Source: Draconibacterium aestuarii | GTDB taxonomy: Bacteria > Bacteroidota > Bacteroidia > Bacteroidales > Prolixibacteraceae | DNA: 64,000 bases | Assembly: GCA_026671195.1 (NCBI GenBank) | Contig: JAPOHD010000005.1 | Location: forward strand, 186,001 to 250,000 | Reading direction: 5' to 3' | Part shown: positions 63,931 to 64,000 of the stretch, piece after piece | How positions within the stretch are numbered: the first letter of the stretch is position 1 | Layout of the letters: each line of letters opens with the position of its first letter | Translations under genes and position numbers: made by a program | Notes under the pieces: generated by a model | Databases searched by the model: none | Seen by the model: the letters and a program-made list of their open reading frames with translations, nothing else | What the model was told of the DNA's origin: nothing

Positions 63931-63956
63931 GTCCGCTACAAAAGTTCGCTACAATT
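63930..63956. repeat. Right copy of the island-end repeat
   Basis: AGTCCGCTACAAAAGTTCGC...CTACAATT is a direct repeat of 33860-33886 with a single C-to-T difference. It again contains two GTYCGCTAC units 13 bases apart. The left copy overlaps the integrase 3' end; here there is no gene. Confidence 0.75.
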
Positions 63957-63968
63957 TTGAATATAAAC

Positions 63969-63996
63969 AAAAAAAGGGGTTGAAAATCAACCCCTT
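63969..63996 (-). terminator. Terminator for a minus-strand gene to the right
   Basis: Stems 63974-63983 and 63987-63996 (AAGGGGTTGA / TCAACCCCTT) with a three-base loop, and an A-run at 63969-63975 that becomes a T-run on the minus strand. It would end a transcript entering from beyond the window, possibly the restored tRNA. Confidence 0.75.
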
Positions 63997-64000
63997 ATAT

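Overview
The window looks like a chromosomal segment of a free-living Bacteroidota bacterium, probably of the marine Marinilabiliales/Prolixibacteraceae type. The main evidence is a SusC/SusD pair with an ECF sigma/FecR regulator, a fused fucokinase/GDP-fucose pyrophosphorylase (Fkp), a Bacteroidota-style GDP-fucose synthase, a Wzi-like capsule barrel and TAnnTTTG-type -7 boxes. Genus level is inference. The window holds two very different halves that meet near 33.7 kb.

Left half (1-33.7 kb): a surface-polysaccharide locus. It begins with the tail of an APS kinase (cysC). A tightly packed, AT-rich operon follows (790-11276): flippase, four GT4-type and one GT2-type glycosyltransferases, hexapeptide acyltransferase, Wzy-like polymerase, Gfo/Idh oxidoreductase and an aldo/keto-reductase-like protein. 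Next come rfbB, rfbA and rfbC (dTDP-sugar synthesis; no rfbD in the window), an unidentified 228-aa protein, a Wzi-like outer-membrane protein, a polyprenyl-phosphate sugar transferase, a small toxin-antitoxin pair, gmd, a four-helix-bundle gene, fcl, two more sugar transferases and fkp. Both de novo (gmd/fcl) and salvage (fkp) routes to GDP-L-fucose are therefore present. The gaps between these genes are long and full of repeats: a 231-bp hairpin element in five copies, a second family partly in tandem at about 325-356 bp, an exactly phased 21-bp degenerate array, and a palindromic element inserted in frame inside fcl.

Right half (33.7-64 kb): an integrated genomic island. It starts at a 3'-end fragment of a tRNA gene with its terminator, then a tyrosine recombinase, a repressor-like HTH protein, and phage-type replication genes. 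Cargo follows: an hsdR relic, a patatin-like phospholipase, a zincin metalloprotease, several decayed transposase genes, a small polysaccharide-utilisation locus (GH16, SusD, SusC, FecR, sigma factor) lying between two copies of one IS4-type element, and a six-gene minus-strand cassette (56.9-62.7 kb). The cassette encodes a membrane-anchored trypsin-like protease, a secreted SH3/ComEC-like metallo-beta-lactamase-fold hydrolase, an outer-membrane barrel and three small proteins. A 26-bp sequence that overlaps the integrase stop codon recurs once (one mismatch) at 63930. None of the left-half repeat families was seen in the island.

The best candidates for something undescribed are the minus-strand protease/hydrolase cassette, the patatin/zincin pair, the palindromic insert in fcl and the 21-bp array. 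All gene calls rest on reading translated sequence and motifs; no database search was possible.
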